The notes: generated by a model not told the origin, from the letters alone. Numbered from the stretch's first letter, positions 28,968-37,994 are shown. The stretch is 64,000 bases of DNA from Noviherbaspirillum sp. Root189 (GCF_001428545.1 NZ_LMHZ01000005.1:116586-180585); one strand, 5' to 3'. Translations and numbers: made by a program.

Positions 28968-29116
28968 ATACCAATCCCAAGCTATAACGTGACAAATGAG
29001 ATTGATGGATTTTTTTGACTGGCAAGGCGCAGGAGGAGTCAATAGCGGGCTATTGACGACGAGTGCAACGCCGGCAGGCAGAAAAAGACGCGATCTCATG
29101 GGCTTGGGATTGGTAT
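28968..29116. mobile_element. 149-bp palindromic repeat element with 15-bp terminal inverted repeats
   Basis: Starts ATACCAATCCCAAGC and ends GCTTGGGATTGGTAT, perfect reverse complements. Inside, GTCAATAG-CGGG-CTATTGAC forms a perfect hairpin at the centre, and flanking segments (CTGGCAAGGCGCA with TGCAACGCCGGCAG; ATTTTTTTG with CAGAAAAAGA) can extend it into one long imperfect stem. It encodes no plausible protein. The organisation suggests a non-autonomous dispersed element with conserved RNA or cruciform structure. Confidence 0.75.
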
Positions 29117-29400
29117 TACCCTGCGTACTTCCCGCTTCAGCCTTCGTGATGATAATCGGTCCCTATGGCATGTTCATGTCTTCTGCCAACAGGCTGTAAA
29201 ATCGCCTGACTGCCAAATTTAATTTCGACGATGCTAGATTTCAGATATCGCCTGCAAGCTTACATACTGTTCTGGATGGTGAGCCTTGCGCCCATGGTCG
29301 CCGACGACGCGGCCATGGTGGCCATGATGTTTTGCTGAGCCCAAACATGCGCGATGAACCACTGCAGCACGCTGTGCTCCGCCAAGCGTGGCGATAGAGC

Positions 29401-29703
29401 TTAACGCCGCCAGCCGCCGTATCCGCGTCCATAACCATGTCGATGGCCATGATGGTGTCCCCCACCACTGCGGAAGTTCAGGCCGAAACCAAAATACACG
29501 GGAGGCCCTACGTAAACGGGGGCACCGTAGACTGGCGCGGGCGCAGCATAAACGGGCTCGACCGGATAAGCTTGTGGATAAGCAGATTGTTGGGAATAGA
29601 CAGGAGCGGATGAGTAAACGCCGTATGGCTGGTCATACGGTACAACAGCACATCCGGAAAGTGCCATGACAATCAAAATCGGAATCAAAAGACGCTTCAT
29701 CAT
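29401..29703 (-). CDS. Tyr/Pro/Gly/His-rich lipoprotein
   Basis: 100 residues with GAGGTC before ATGATG. A signal peptide (KRLLIPILIVMALSGC) ends in a lipobox with Cys18, so the mature protein should be a lipoprotein. The mature part is YPQAYPVEPVYAAPAPVYGA-type Tyr/Pro repeats, then a short VYFGFGLNF strand and a C-terminal GGGHHHGHRHGYGRGYGGWRR tail that may bind metal. Similar proteins are common in Burkholderiales; function unknown. Confidence 0.8.
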   Translation of the reverse strand: MMKRLLIPILIVMALSGCAVVPYDQPYGVYSSAPVYSQQSAYPQAYPVEPVYAAPAPVYGAPVYVGPPVYFGFGLNFRSGGGHHHGHRHGYGRGYGGWRR

Positions 29704-29803
29704 AGACCTCGGGTAATTTATTTATCTTAGATGCCTATTCCCGGGAATCGCTCATTTGTACCAATTTGTTACCTTTACCGTCGCATAGCGTCGACACGCC
29801 ATT

Positions 29804-29894
29804 GCCCTTGTCTTTTGCCCTTGTCTTTTGCCCTTGTCTTTTGCCCTTGTCTTTTGCCCTTGTCTTTTGCCCTTGTCTTTTGCCCTTGTCTTTT
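29804..29894. repeat. Minisatellite: seven perfect copies of a 13-bp unit
   Basis: Unit GCCCTTGTCTTTT repeated seven times without a mismatch (29804-29894). Because 13 is not a multiple of three, all frames stay open and yield artefactual Leu/Phe/Cys-rich or Lys/Gln-rich ORFs. The perfect identity implies recent slippage, so the copy number may vary among strains. Confidence 0.95.
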
Positions 29895-30265
29895 GGCCCT
29901 GATATTTATACCTGTCAATTTCTGCAATATTTGATTCATAACAATAAACCGGCGGGCGCAGGGATGTAACCGCGTTCGTTTCTGTAACATGCCACGCCAT
30001 GCAACTCGACGAGTGAGCCGGCGTCTTCATTGAACAGGCCGCATCCACCGGAGCTGGCGGTCGGAAGGAATACCAGCACCACTTTTATTTTCAACATCGG
30101 TTATCAACACCGTTAATCAGTTCCGCCTACGGTGAACATTAGTGGTTCTTAGCTTGGCGATCACGGCGCATATCGCTGCGCGTCAGGTCGGTAGCAGATC
30201 GTTTGTCATGACTGACGTCGTGTGGTGTAGTGAGCGGTTTCGATGCCAGGTCTACATGAGCGGGC
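29895..30265. other. Intergenic region after the minisatellite
   Basis: 371 bp. No ribosome-site-supported gene, repeat or hairpin recognised. Confidence 0.4.
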
Positions 30266-30475
30266 CTATTCCGGCGTCGGTATTTTGCCGTAGGAATGTA
30301 CCAGGTTAAGCACCCGCATCAGTTCTTCCGGACTTGTCGCATTGAAGTCGCCAAGATGGTCGTTGGTCAGCGAATAAAGCTTAAGAATGGTGCCGGCACC
30401 ACCTTGGTCTACAACATGAATTTTCGCGATATGCGCCAGATTGACATGCCAGCCATCACCAATTTCAATGAACAT
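30266..30475 (-). CDS. Small hypothetical protein (69 aa)
   Basis: Starts MFIEIGDGWHVNLAHIAKIH with TTGAGGTCC upstream. The pattern of beta strands (WHVNLAHIAKIHVVDQ; TILKLYSLTNDHLGDF) and a C-terminal helix (SPEELMRVLNLVHSYG) looks like a small folded domain. No family recognised; conserved-type composition supports it being real. Confidence 0.65.
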   Translation of the reverse strand: MFIEIGDGWHVNLAHIAKIHVVDQGGAGTILKLYSLTNDHLGDFNATSPEELMRVLNLVHSYGKIPTPE

Positions 30476-30914
30476 ACATGGACCTCAACGAAGTTTCTAT
30501 TGAAACAATAGACCACGGGTTTATAAAACAATTCTTGATTCCGGAAATTCGCGGCCATGGGTCTGCCGCCAATTTTCCTTACCTTAACAAAACATAGGTG
30601 GTGATGTTGGCGACGCCGCCCTTATCCTCCATCACCTGAACGTTATGCTTGCCGTTCATGAACGGCGAGAATGACTTCCCGGCCTCTACCTCTACTTATC
30701 TACTTACGTTCGCTGGGCACCTGCAAGCTCATGATAGGGGTGTACGTGATCTCTCACGCTCTCCCGATCACGTATAAATCCTTGTTCTCATGGAAACGCC
30801 TTACAGTACTTGTGCTGCAAAGTGAAACAAATGCGAATCATTCTCATTTATAATGACATACCAAAGGAAGCCTCCAGCCACCTTTCCCTGGACGCCTTGC
30901 AATGGAGTCAATTC
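30476..30914. other. Intergenic region with the iron-operon promoter
   Basis: 439 bp. The right end holds the Fur box and a -10 sequence. I see no gene in the left 350 bp. Confidence 0.5.
30831..30850. promoter_or_regulatory. Fur box
   Basis: ATGCGAATCATTCTCATTTA, read on the other strand AATGAGAATGATT, matches the Fur consensus of repeated GATAAT/AATGAT hexamers. It overlaps a TATAAT-type -10 at 30849-30854. It sits 65 bp before the DUF2325 gene and so ahead of an FTR1 iron permease, exactly where Fur control is expected. Confidence 0.75.
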
Positions 30915-32144
30915 ATGTGTAGTACAGAACGTACTCTTTCCACTTCCTGCCCTCAACCGCAGTCGACGCCATCCGGATTTTCCCGGCGTCGCCTTTGGGA
31001 GTTGTCGTCGCATTGTCATTGTCCGTTGATCGGCGTGTGCCTGCCGCTGGCGGCGCTGCACAGATTGCTAGCGAAGGCCGTGGGACCGTGCAGGGAATTG
31101 ACCGATTACGAGGCGCATACAAGGGCGGTAGCCGCCTGCGCCGCCCGCAGCCCGTTTACCAAGCTTCTGCAGCGCGAACTGGACCAACGGCATGCTTTGA
31201 CGATCGTGCGCTTCAGAGCGGCGAAAACGGCAGAAGAACTGGAAGCCATGTGGATGCAGTCACTTGATTCCGGCGATATCGCCGGCGCGTTCTGGGCAGC
31301 TGTTACGCATGGCCAATGCCATGCGGTGCTGGAAGAGCGCTTGTGTCGTGACATGCATATGCTTCAGCACCAGGCCGGCGCGGAAATGCGCGAAAGCCGT
31401 GCCCGGCTTGCCGCCATGAAGAAAGACAATCAGGAACTGGCCGATGAGTTGTGCCGCACGCAGGAACGAAGCAAGCGTGTGCAAAAGGAAAAACTCGAAA
31501 AGCTGGCATGGCTCGATGCCGCATTGATACGTGCACGAGCTGACAACATCGCCAAGGATACCTTGATTGGCAGCCTGCGCGCGGAACTCGACGACATGAA
31601 GCAAGCGCTTCCCGACCTGTTGCCTCGCTTGCAACTTAAGCAGCAGATTGCACGGTTACAGGACCGTGTTGCCATGTTCGAGCGCGAGAACATGATGGCG
31701 AAAATGGCTTGCACAATGAGTCCTGGAGAAACAGCCTACAGCAATCCGGCCCAAAGCGAAGTCACCGTGCCGCCAGCATCGACCTATGAGGATGCGACGG
31801 GCGCCGTGGCGCTCGCCAGGAAGCACGTGCTATGCGTCGGTGGGCGCGACGGCAACGTGGCCGGCTATCGCAAGCTGATCGAACACGTGGGTGGCCGGTT
31901 CGCGCATCATGACGGTGGAAGGCAAGACAATCTCAAGCAACTCGATAACAGCCTCGCGGCCGCCGACCTTGTCATTTGCCAGACCGGCTGCATCAGTCAC
32001 AACGCGTACTGGCGGGTCAAGGAGCATTGCAAGCGCACGGGAACGCGCTGCATGTTCATTGATAATCCAAGCATGTCAAAACTATCGAAAAGCCTCGACG
32101 AGTTATCGATTACCGCGACCGCATTGAAGGACGAGCAAGAATGA
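30915..32144 (+). CDS. DUF2325 domain protein with coiled coil
   Basis: 409 residues from MCSTERTLSTSCPQPQ, chosen for GGAGTC upstream; the frame opens 35 codons earlier within the promoter. Residues 60-160 are helical and Cys/His-containing, 165-265 form a coiled coil (MRESRARLAAMKKDNQELADE), and 305-400 are the DUF2325 domain: VLCVGGRDGNVAGYRKLIEHVGG, LVICQTGCISHNAYWRVKEHC, MFIDNPS. The domain's function is unknown, but such genes often accompany iron genes. Together with the Fur box and the downstream FTR1 permease, a role in iron homeostasis is likely. Confidence 0.85.
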   Translation: MCSTERTLSTSCPQPQSTPSGFSRRRLWELSSHCHCPLIGVCLPLAALHRLLAKAVGPCRELTDYEAHTRAVAACAARSPFTKLLQRELDQRHALTIVRFRAAKTAEELEAMWMQSLDSGDIAGAFWAAVTHGQCHAVLEERLCRDMHMLQHQAGAEMRESRARLAAMKKDNQELADELCRTQERSKRVQKEKLEKLAWLDAALIRARADNIAKDTLIGSLRAELDDMKQALPDLLPRLQLKQQIARLQDRVAMFERENMMAKMACTMSPGETAYSNPAQSEVTVPPASTYEDATGAVALARKHVLCVGGRDGNVAGYRKLIEHVGGRFAHHDGGRQDNLKQLDNSLAAADLVICQTGCISHNAYWRVKEHCKRTGTRCMFIDNPSMSKLSKSLDELSITATALKDEQE

Positions 32145-32287
32145 TCTCGCTCATTACTTCGCTTGCGGCACACCCTGCAACAGCCGGATCGTTTCCGACA
32201 AGCGCCCTCCTGTTCATCATCAACCAGAGCGTCTACCTGGATCAGATAGATCACGTCAACCCAAACCCAGAGAAAGTCATTCCATGA
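32141..32287 (+). CDS. 48-aa ORF overlapping both neighbours by ATGA
   Basis: Reads MISLITSLAAHPATAGSFPT and ends NPNPEKVIP. Its ATG overlaps the DUF2325 stop (ATGA, 32141-32144) and its stop overlaps the FTR1 start (ATGA, 32284-32287), so translation could pass through all three genes. GGACGAG lies before its start. One weakly hydrophobic segment (ALLFIINQSVYL). It may be a real microprotein or mainly a coupling leader; no homologue recognised. Confidence 0.5.
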   Translation: MISLITSLAAHPATAGSFPTSALLFIINQSVYLDQIDHVNPNPEKVIP

Positions 32288-34242
32288 ACCGGTCCGTCCG
32301 ACGCGCGCTGCCGGGCAATGCGCTTTTGCTGCGAGCCTGCATGCTACTGTTTATCGTGGCCTGTATGGTGGTTATCAGCATGCCTGCCGTTGCAGCACCC
32401 AGCGACAACGAAAAAGCACAAACCGTCGTCCACATGCTGGACTATATCGGTGTGGACTATCCCGAGTTTGTTCAGGACGGCAAGGTCATGAACGCCGAGG
32501 AATACCAGGAGCAGCGCGAATTTGCGACACAATCCCTCATGCTGCTTGAGCAACTGCCGGCGGCGGCAGGCCATGCGGCGCTGCTGAACGACGCGCGGCA
32601 ACTACTTGCGAAAATCGACGCCAAGGCAGCGGGTTCAGAAGTCTCGGCACTGTCGGGCAAACTGCGTGCCGATATCATCCGTGCTTATAAGCTGAGCGTC
32701 GCCCCAAGGCAGACGCCCGATCTGGCGCAAGGCGCTCGCCTGTTCGCCGCACAATGCGCGGCATGCCATGGCGCCCAGGGTCGCGGTGACGGTCCCCTGG
32801 CAAAAGGCTTGGAGCCTTCGCCCAGCGACTTCCATGACGAAGCACGGATGACGCAGCGCAGTCTGTACGGCTTGTACAACACAATCAGCCTCGGTGTCGG
32901 CGGTACGCCAATGCGCGCATTCAGTGAATTTTCCGAAGCTGACCGCTGGGCGCTGGCGTTCTTTGTCGGCAGCTTGCGCAGCGGTGACGACAGCGTGGCA
33001 AAAGGCGAGGCAGCCTGGCGTCAGGGCGACGGCAAGACGCTGTTCACGGGCATGCAACCACTTGTGACGCTGGCGCCAAACGAGGTCGCTGACAAAGGTG
33101 GCAACCTGGACGCTGTACGCGCTTATCTGACGCGCCATCCGGATGCCGTCCAAGCGGCCAGGCCGGCGCCGCTTGACTTCACGCGTGCCAAGCTGGAAGA
33201 AACCGAACGGGCATACCGCACGGGCGACCGCGAAGCGGCGCGTCAACTTGCAATTGCCGCTTATCTGGAAGGCTTCGAACTGGTAGAAAGTGCGCTGGAC
33301 AACGTGGATGCACCGCTACGCACGGACATCGAGCGCGAAATGATGGCGCTTCGCGCCGCGGTCGGCGATGGCAAGCCGGCAGACACCATTGCGGAGCAGG
33401 TCAAACGCGTCAATGCATTACTCGAACGCGCAGAAGAAAAACTTTCGAGAGGCAATCTGTCGCCCACCGCTGCCTTTGTCAGCTCGCTGCTGATCCTGCT
33501 GCGCGAAGGATTGGAAGCCATCCTGGTGTTGTCCGCGATCACGGCATTTGTGGTCAAGACCGGCCGACGTGACGCGCTGCCCTACATCCACGCAGGCTGG
33601 ATGGGCGCGGTAGCGCTGGGTGTCGTCACGTGGCTGGTGGCACGCTATGTCCTCCGCATCTCGGGTGCCAACCGTGAATTGACGGAAGGCTTTACCGCCC
33701 TGCTCGCGGCCGCCATGCTGCTATATGTCGGTTACTGGCTGCATAGCCGCTCCAATGCGCAGGCGTGGCAAAGCTTCATTCGTAATCATGTGAACTCGGC
33801 ACTGGGCAAACGGACGCTATGGGCAATGGCTGGCATTTCCTTTCTTGCCGTTTATCGTGAACTGTTTGAAGTCATCCTGTTTTATGAAACCTTGTGGGCG
33901 CAGGTCGGTGCGGACGGACAGGGAGCGGTCATCGGCGGCATCGTCGCGGCGGCAATCCTTCTGGTCCTGCTCGGTGGCGGCATCCTGCGCTACAGCGTGC
34001 GCTTGCCAATCGGCCCCTTCTTTGCGGCGACATCCGGGCTGCTGGCATTGATGGCGATCGTGTTTGTCGGCAACGGCGTAGCCGCCCTGCAGGAAGCCGG
34101 CGTGCTGCCCTCCACCCTTGTCAACTTCTTCACGCTGCCGCTGCTGGGTATCCATCCCACTTCGCAGGGATTATCCCTGCAAGCGGCCACCTTGCTTCTG
34201 GTAATAACCGGTTTGTGGCTCAACCGGCGTAAAGGGGCCTGA
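32284..34242 (+). CDS. FTR1-family iron permease with N-terminal cytochrome c domain
   Basis: 652 residues. A signal peptide (about 1-38), a periplasmic helical part, a cytochrome c domain with CAACH haem motif (Cys158-His162) and a distal Met region, then the FTR1/EfeU membrane domain from about residue 395: iron-binding motifs REGLE (407-411) and RELFE (525-529), seven hydrophobic segments. It probably takes up Fe(II) by oxidation/permeation, with the haem domain moving electrons. The fused c-type domain is known from proteobacterial FTR1 proteins. No efeO or efeB neighbours are seen. Confidence 0.93.
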   Translation: MNRSVRRALPGNALLLRACMLLFIVACMVVISMPAVAAPSDNEKAQTVVHMLDYIGVDYPEFVQDGKVMNAEEYQEQREFATQSLMLLEQLPAAAGHAALLNDARQLLAKIDAKAAGSEVSALSGKLRADIIRAYKLSVAPRQTPDLAQGARLFAAQCAACHGAQGRGDGPLAKGLEPSPSDFHDEARMTQRSLYGLYNTISLGVGGTPMRAFSEFSEADRWALAFFVGSLRSGDDSVAKGEAAWRQGDGKTLFTGMQPLVTLAPNEVADKGGNLDAVRAYLTRHPDAVQAARPAPLDFTRAKLEETERAYRTGDREAARQLAIAAYLEGFELVESALDNVDAPLRTDIEREMMALRAAVGDGKPADTIAEQVKRVNALLERAEEKLSRGNLSPTAAFVSSLLILLREGLEAILVLSAITAFVVKTGRRDALPYIHAGWMGAVALGVVTWLVARYVLRISGANRELTEGFTALLAAAMLLYVGYWLHSRSNAQAWQSFIRNHVNSALGKRTLWAMAGISFLAVYRELFEVILFYETLWAQVGADGQGAVIGGIVAAAILLVLLGGGILRYSVRLPIGPFFAATSGLLALMAIVFVGNGVAALQEAGVLPSTLVNFFTLPLLGIHPTSQGLSLQAATLLLVITGLWLNRRKGA

Positions 34243-34271
34243 GAGGCTGATCGCTGCAGGTACTAAAGCGC

Positions 34272-34285
34272 TAGAGCGGATTTCA
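34272..34285. repeat. 14-bp match to the end of the MITE near phnC
   Basis: TAGAGCGGATTTCA here is identical to the first 14 bases of the element at 63601-63760. It overlaps the stop codon of the GGDEF-EAL gene (34283-34285). No second arm is found nearby, so it may be a remnant end or chance. Confidence 0.3.
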
Positions 34286-36775
34286 CACGGTTGAGCCGTT
34301 CTGGATGTACATCATGAATTCATCGATGACGACAGGTTTAGAGAACAAAAAGCCTTGATAGGCATTGCAGCCATTTCTGGAAAGGAATTCCAGTTGGGGC
34401 TCGGTTTCAACACCTTCCGCAACAATGGTCAAACCAAGGTTATGGCCCATTGTAATAATGGCTTGCACGATGGCGGCATCGGTCGCATTGTCGGGAATCC
34501 TGCCGATGAAGGAGCGATCAAGTTTTAACTGCTCCAGTGGCAGATACCTTAGGTAGGATAGCGACGAATATCCTGTACCAAAATCATCGAGGGAAAACCT
34601 GATGCCATGTTCTTTCAATGCAGAGATCTTGGTGACTGCATCCTCGATGTCCTTTACAAGAACGGTCTCTGTCAGCTCCAGTTTGAGCATTTCAGGATTG
34701 GCTCCGCTCCGACGAACTATATCCAGCACATCGCTGACAAATTCAGGTTGATGGAACTGGCGAGCGCTTACGTTCACCGCGAGCGTCAGTTGCGCTGTAT
34801 GCGGTGCCTGCGCCCATTTAACCAGTTGTGAACAGGCGGCTTCCAGCACCCAACGGCCCAACTGGAGAATGAGCCCGCAGTCTTCCGCGATCGGAATAAA
34901 CACGTTTGGCGGAACGTTCTTGTATGCCGGATGGGTCCATCGCAACAGTGCTTCGGCACCGATAGCCTGTCCCTGATTGTTCAGTTGGGGTTGGTAATGC
35001 AAGACGAACATGTTGTTCTGGATGCTTTCCCGCAAACCGATTTCCAACGCCATTTTCATGCTGACGGCATCCTGCATTGCCGGGTCATAAAAGCGGGCTG
35101 CATTGCGCCCGGCCGCCTTGGCTCGGTACATCGCGAGGTCTGCGCGCTTGAGCAATTCGTCGATGCTACTAACCTGGCTGTCCAGCAGCGTGATGCCAAT
35201 GCTCGCCGTACTGGTGTGCTGGAATCCGCCAACTTCACAGGGTTGGCCGAGCGCGGCAAGAATTTTTTCGCCAATCGACTCAGCCTGCGTCGCGGCCTCT
35301 ATGCCATCACCGCTCAGTTCTTCGAGGAGCACGACAAATTCATCACCGCCAAGACGCGCCACCGTATCAATTTCCCTTACGCACGCGGTCAATCGCCTGG
35401 CTGACTCTTGTAACAGCATGTCCCCCTTTTGATGGCCCTGCGTATCGTTGAGAAGCTTGAAGTTATCCAGGTCGACAAACATCACCGCTCCCGTACGGTG
35501 AGTGCGCTTACTCTTTAGCATGGCATGCTGCAAGCGGTCGCGCAGCAGTTGCCGGTTAGGCAGCCCCGTCAACTGGTCATAGAATGCCAGACGCAGGATT
35601 TCAGATTCCGCGTTCTTACGTTCAGTAATGTCGCGAACGTAGACGGATACGCCGTCTTCCGAGGGATAGACCTTTACTTCAAACCAACAATCGAATAGGG
35701 GGGAAAAGAATTCCGATTCGACTGCACAGGCCGTTGCTACTGCGCGTTGGCATTCACGGTATATCCTGCTTTCTACCAATTCAGGAAATTCATCCCACGC
35801 CACTTTCCCGAGCACGCTGGCTCTCGGCTTCTTCAGCAGGCGTTCTGCCATGCCGTTCATATAACTGACGCGCCACTTCTGATCCAGTAACACAAAGCCG
35901 TCCGACATATTCTCCAGTGTCGTATTCAAGCGATGAGCTAGAGACCGGGCTCGTTGATCGGCGATCTTGCGCTCATGGATATTGGTGGCGATGCCATACC
36001 ACTTCGTTATTTTTCCCGCTGCATCCATGACTGGTTTGGCTGTGACCGCATACCAATGATATTGGCCCGATTCGCTATGGATAACGCGGAATTCAATGTC
36101 GTACACATTACCGGTGCTCACGGCCTCGTTCCACGCTCCCACGCAGCGCTCAACATCATCCGGATGCAGCGCCGCCAGCCAGCTTTGGCTGATCTCATCC
36201 AGGGTCACGCCGGTATAGTCTGTGTAGACCCGATTCAGGTAATCAAGCGATCCGTCGGGTTTCGCGGTCCACAGAATATGCGGCATGGAATCGGCAAATT
36301 CCCGAAAGCGCTGTTCGGCATGCGTAAGAAGGACTTTCTGGTCGTTTACCTGTTGTGTCAGCAAGCGATTATTGTTGCTGACAATGTCGCTGTGCTCCTT
36401 TAAACGCAACAGGTTACGTATCCGCGTCGATAACTCAAATCGATCTACCGGCTTGGATAGAAATTCCATCGCGCCGGCATTCAGGCCTAGCATCCCGGAC
36501 TGGCGATCATCAAGCGCGCTTACCATGACGACAGGGATCGATGTCGTCTCCGGATTCAGCTTGAGCTGGCGCGCCACCTGAAAGCCGTTCATTTCGGGCA
36601 TCAGGGCATCGAGCAAAATCAGATCCGGCGGCGATTCCGCGACGATGGACAGGGCCTCCCGTCCGCTGGTCGCCGATTCGAGGATATACCCTTCCGGAGC
36701 CAGCATGGCCTGGATCATCCGGATGTTTTTAGGTTCGTCGTCGACAATGAGGATGCGTGAAAACCGGTTAGACAC
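34283..36775 (-). CDS. Response regulator with two PAS, GGDEF and EAL domains
   Basis: 830 residues. REC (1-125; ILIVDDEPKNIRMIQ and DLILLDALMPEMNGFQV, phospho-Asp in LLDALMP), PAS (about 155-280), PAS (285-400), GGDEF (about 400-565, intact RLGGDEFVVLLEEL near 475), and EAL (575-825, intact GAEALLRW near 607, LTETVLVKD, LDDFGTGYSSLSYL, AEGVETEPQ). Both diguanylate cyclase and phosphodiesterase motifs look complete, so it may make or destroy c-di-GMP depending on input. It lies next to two other signalling genes but is not overlapping them. Confidence 0.93.
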   Translation of the reverse strand: MSNRFSRILIVDDEPKNIRMIQAMLAPEGYILESATSGREALSIVAESPPDLILLDALMPEMNGFQVARQLKLNPETTSIPVVMVSALDDRQSGMLGLNAGAMEFLSKPVDRFELSTRIRNLLRLKEHSDIVSNNNRLLTQQVNDQKVLLTHAEQRFREFADSMPHILWTAKPDGSLDYLNRVYTDYTGVTLDEISQSWLAALHPDDVERCVGAWNEAVSTGNVYDIEFRVIHSESGQYHWYAVTAKPVMDAAGKITKWYGIATNIHERKIADQRARSLAHRLNTTLENMSDGFVLLDQKWRVSYMNGMAERLLKKPRASVLGKVAWDEFPELVESRIYRECQRAVATACAVESEFFSPLFDCWFEVKVYPSEDGVSVYVRDITERKNAESEILRLAFYDQLTGLPNRQLLRDRLQHAMLKSKRTHRTGAVMFVDLDNFKLLNDTQGHQKGDMLLQESARRLTACVREIDTVARLGGDEFVVLLEELSGDGIEAATQAESIGEKILAALGQPCEVGGFQHTSTASIGITLLDSQVSSIDELLKRADLAMYRAKAAGRNAARFYDPAMQDAVSMKMALEIGLRESIQNNMFVLHYQPQLNNQGQAIGAEALLRWTHPAYKNVPPNVFIPIAEDCGLILQLGRWVLEAACSQLVKWAQAPHTAQLTLAVNVSARQFHQPEFVSDVLDIVRRSGANPEMLKLELTETVLVKDIEDAVTKISALKEHGIRFSLDDFGTGYSSLSYLRYLPLEQLKLDRSFIGRIPDNATDAAIVQAIITMGHNLGLTIVAEGVETEPQLEFLSRNGCNAYQGFLFSKPVVIDEFMMYIQNGSTV

Positions 36776-37352
36776 GACGGTCTCCTATACCGTTGAATTT
36801 TTTTATGACCGCGAATGAATACGGGCGGCCAGCTTTCGGGCTGACGATGCCAACAATCAAATCGAGTCGAATGAAGTTAAAGTGAAAAGGCATCTGATAA
36901 TCGCCGGCTGTAACCGCTTCGCCATAGTGGAAAGCCGACGCGTGTAGCACAAACCGGGCAATACGGATGGACGCGAGATGCGATGCTACATTCTCCGATG
37001 CTTTTGAGAGGCATATCGCTCATCGAAACAGCCCTCCGCCATCGACAACTTTCTTTTCATTTGAGCATTCAAATTTGATCTGCCGTCGATATGGCTAAGG
37101 ACGCTTACTGCGATGGTTAGGTTGAATCAGTATCTTGCATCGCCACGCAGACGGTCACAAATCGTCTGCGCGTCGAATTGACCGCTAGTTGCCACGCAAT
37201 ATTATGAGATGCAGCCTCTATACACTATCAGTGATTTCTGAACCGGTTGTCGTCTATGTGACGTGCTTCTGTCGCATTTTTTACGACAGGATATCGGCTT
37301 GGCTCAGACGTCGCCGCGTCACGGTGAAGCTTGCCATGTCGCCGGAGGAAAC
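36776..37352. other. Intergenic region before the GGDEF-EAL gene
   Basis: 577 bp between the GGDEF-EAL start and the stop of the response-regulator gene, both leftward. It should hold the GGDEF-EAL promoter. No supported gene or repeat. Confidence 0.4.
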
Positions 37353-37994
37353 TCAGAAGCATTCATCGACTATTCCGTGTTCGATGGCATAGCGAATGAT
37401 CGCCGCATTCGAAGTCAGACCGATCTTGTCAAAAATGCGTAGGCGATAGGTATTGACAGAACTGATACTGATCGCCAGTTCCGCGGCAATCTGTTTGATC
37501 GGCTTGCCGGCGCCCAGCTTCGCCATCACCTGCAATTCACGCCCGGTGAGAGACTGATGTGGAACCACGCTTGCCGGCTGTCGCACATCCAGCGCCAGGA
37601 GCTCCGCCAGGCGCGAGCTGACGTAGGTCCCGCCGGCCATGATTTTTTTTATCGCCTTGATCAGTTCCTCGGCTGCCATGGCTTTGGTAATGTAGCCGGA
37701 AGCTCCGGCCTTCAAGGCTCGAATGGCAAAACGCTCTTCCGCATACATGCTCAGAATCAGCACAGGAGTCTGTGGAAACCGTCGGCGCAGCTCTTCCAGA
37801 CCTTCGAGTCCGTCGCATTCGGGAAGGCTGATATCCAATATCACCATATCAGGCGCATATTCGCTGGTAACCCGCAAGGTCTGCGCAAGATCGGCAGCAT
37901 CGGCAACAATCTGAATGTCTTTCTGTGGACGGATGATTTTTCTTATTCCCTCGCGAATAAGTTCGTGATCATCTGCTATGACAACGCGTATCAA
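37353..37994 (-). CDS. NarL/LuxR-family response regulator, TTG start
   Basis: 213 residues. Receiver domain (residues 1-120: IRVVIADDHELIREGIRK, phospho-acceptor Asp54 in MVILDISLPE, Lys in GYITKAM) and LuxR helix-turn-helix (150-205: SLTGRELQVMAKLGAGKPIK followed by IAAELAISISSVNTYRLRIF). The start is a TTG at 37994, five bases after GGAGGG, and overlaps the kinase stop by TTGA; an ATG start 15 codons upstream would overlap the kinase more. The overlap shows it is the partner of the preceding kinase. Confidence 0.9.
   Translation of the reverse strand: MIRVVIADDHELIREGIRKIIRPQKDIQIVADAADLAQTLRVTSEYAPDMVILDISLPECDGLEGLEELRRRFPQTPVLILSMYAEERFAIRALKAGASGYITKAMAAEELIKAIKKIMAGGTYVSSRLAELLALDVRQPASVVPHQSLTGRELQVMAKLGAGKPIKQIAAELAISISSVNTYRLRIFDKIGLTSNAAIIRYAIEHGIVDECF

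Noticed and set aside
28996..29199. 67-codon ORF beginning MRLMDFFDWQGAGG
   Set aside because: Lies inside the palindromic element; structure, not coding, explains the sequence.
29804..29894. CRISPR array
   Set aside because: The units are contiguous 13-mers with no spacers and there are no cas genes.
29752..30048. ORFs on both strands through the 13-bp repeat
   Set aside because: Low-complexity translations of the minisatellite in all frames.
37189..37392. 67-codon plus-strand ORF
   Set aside because: Overlaps the end of the response-regulator gene on the other strand and has no ribosome site.
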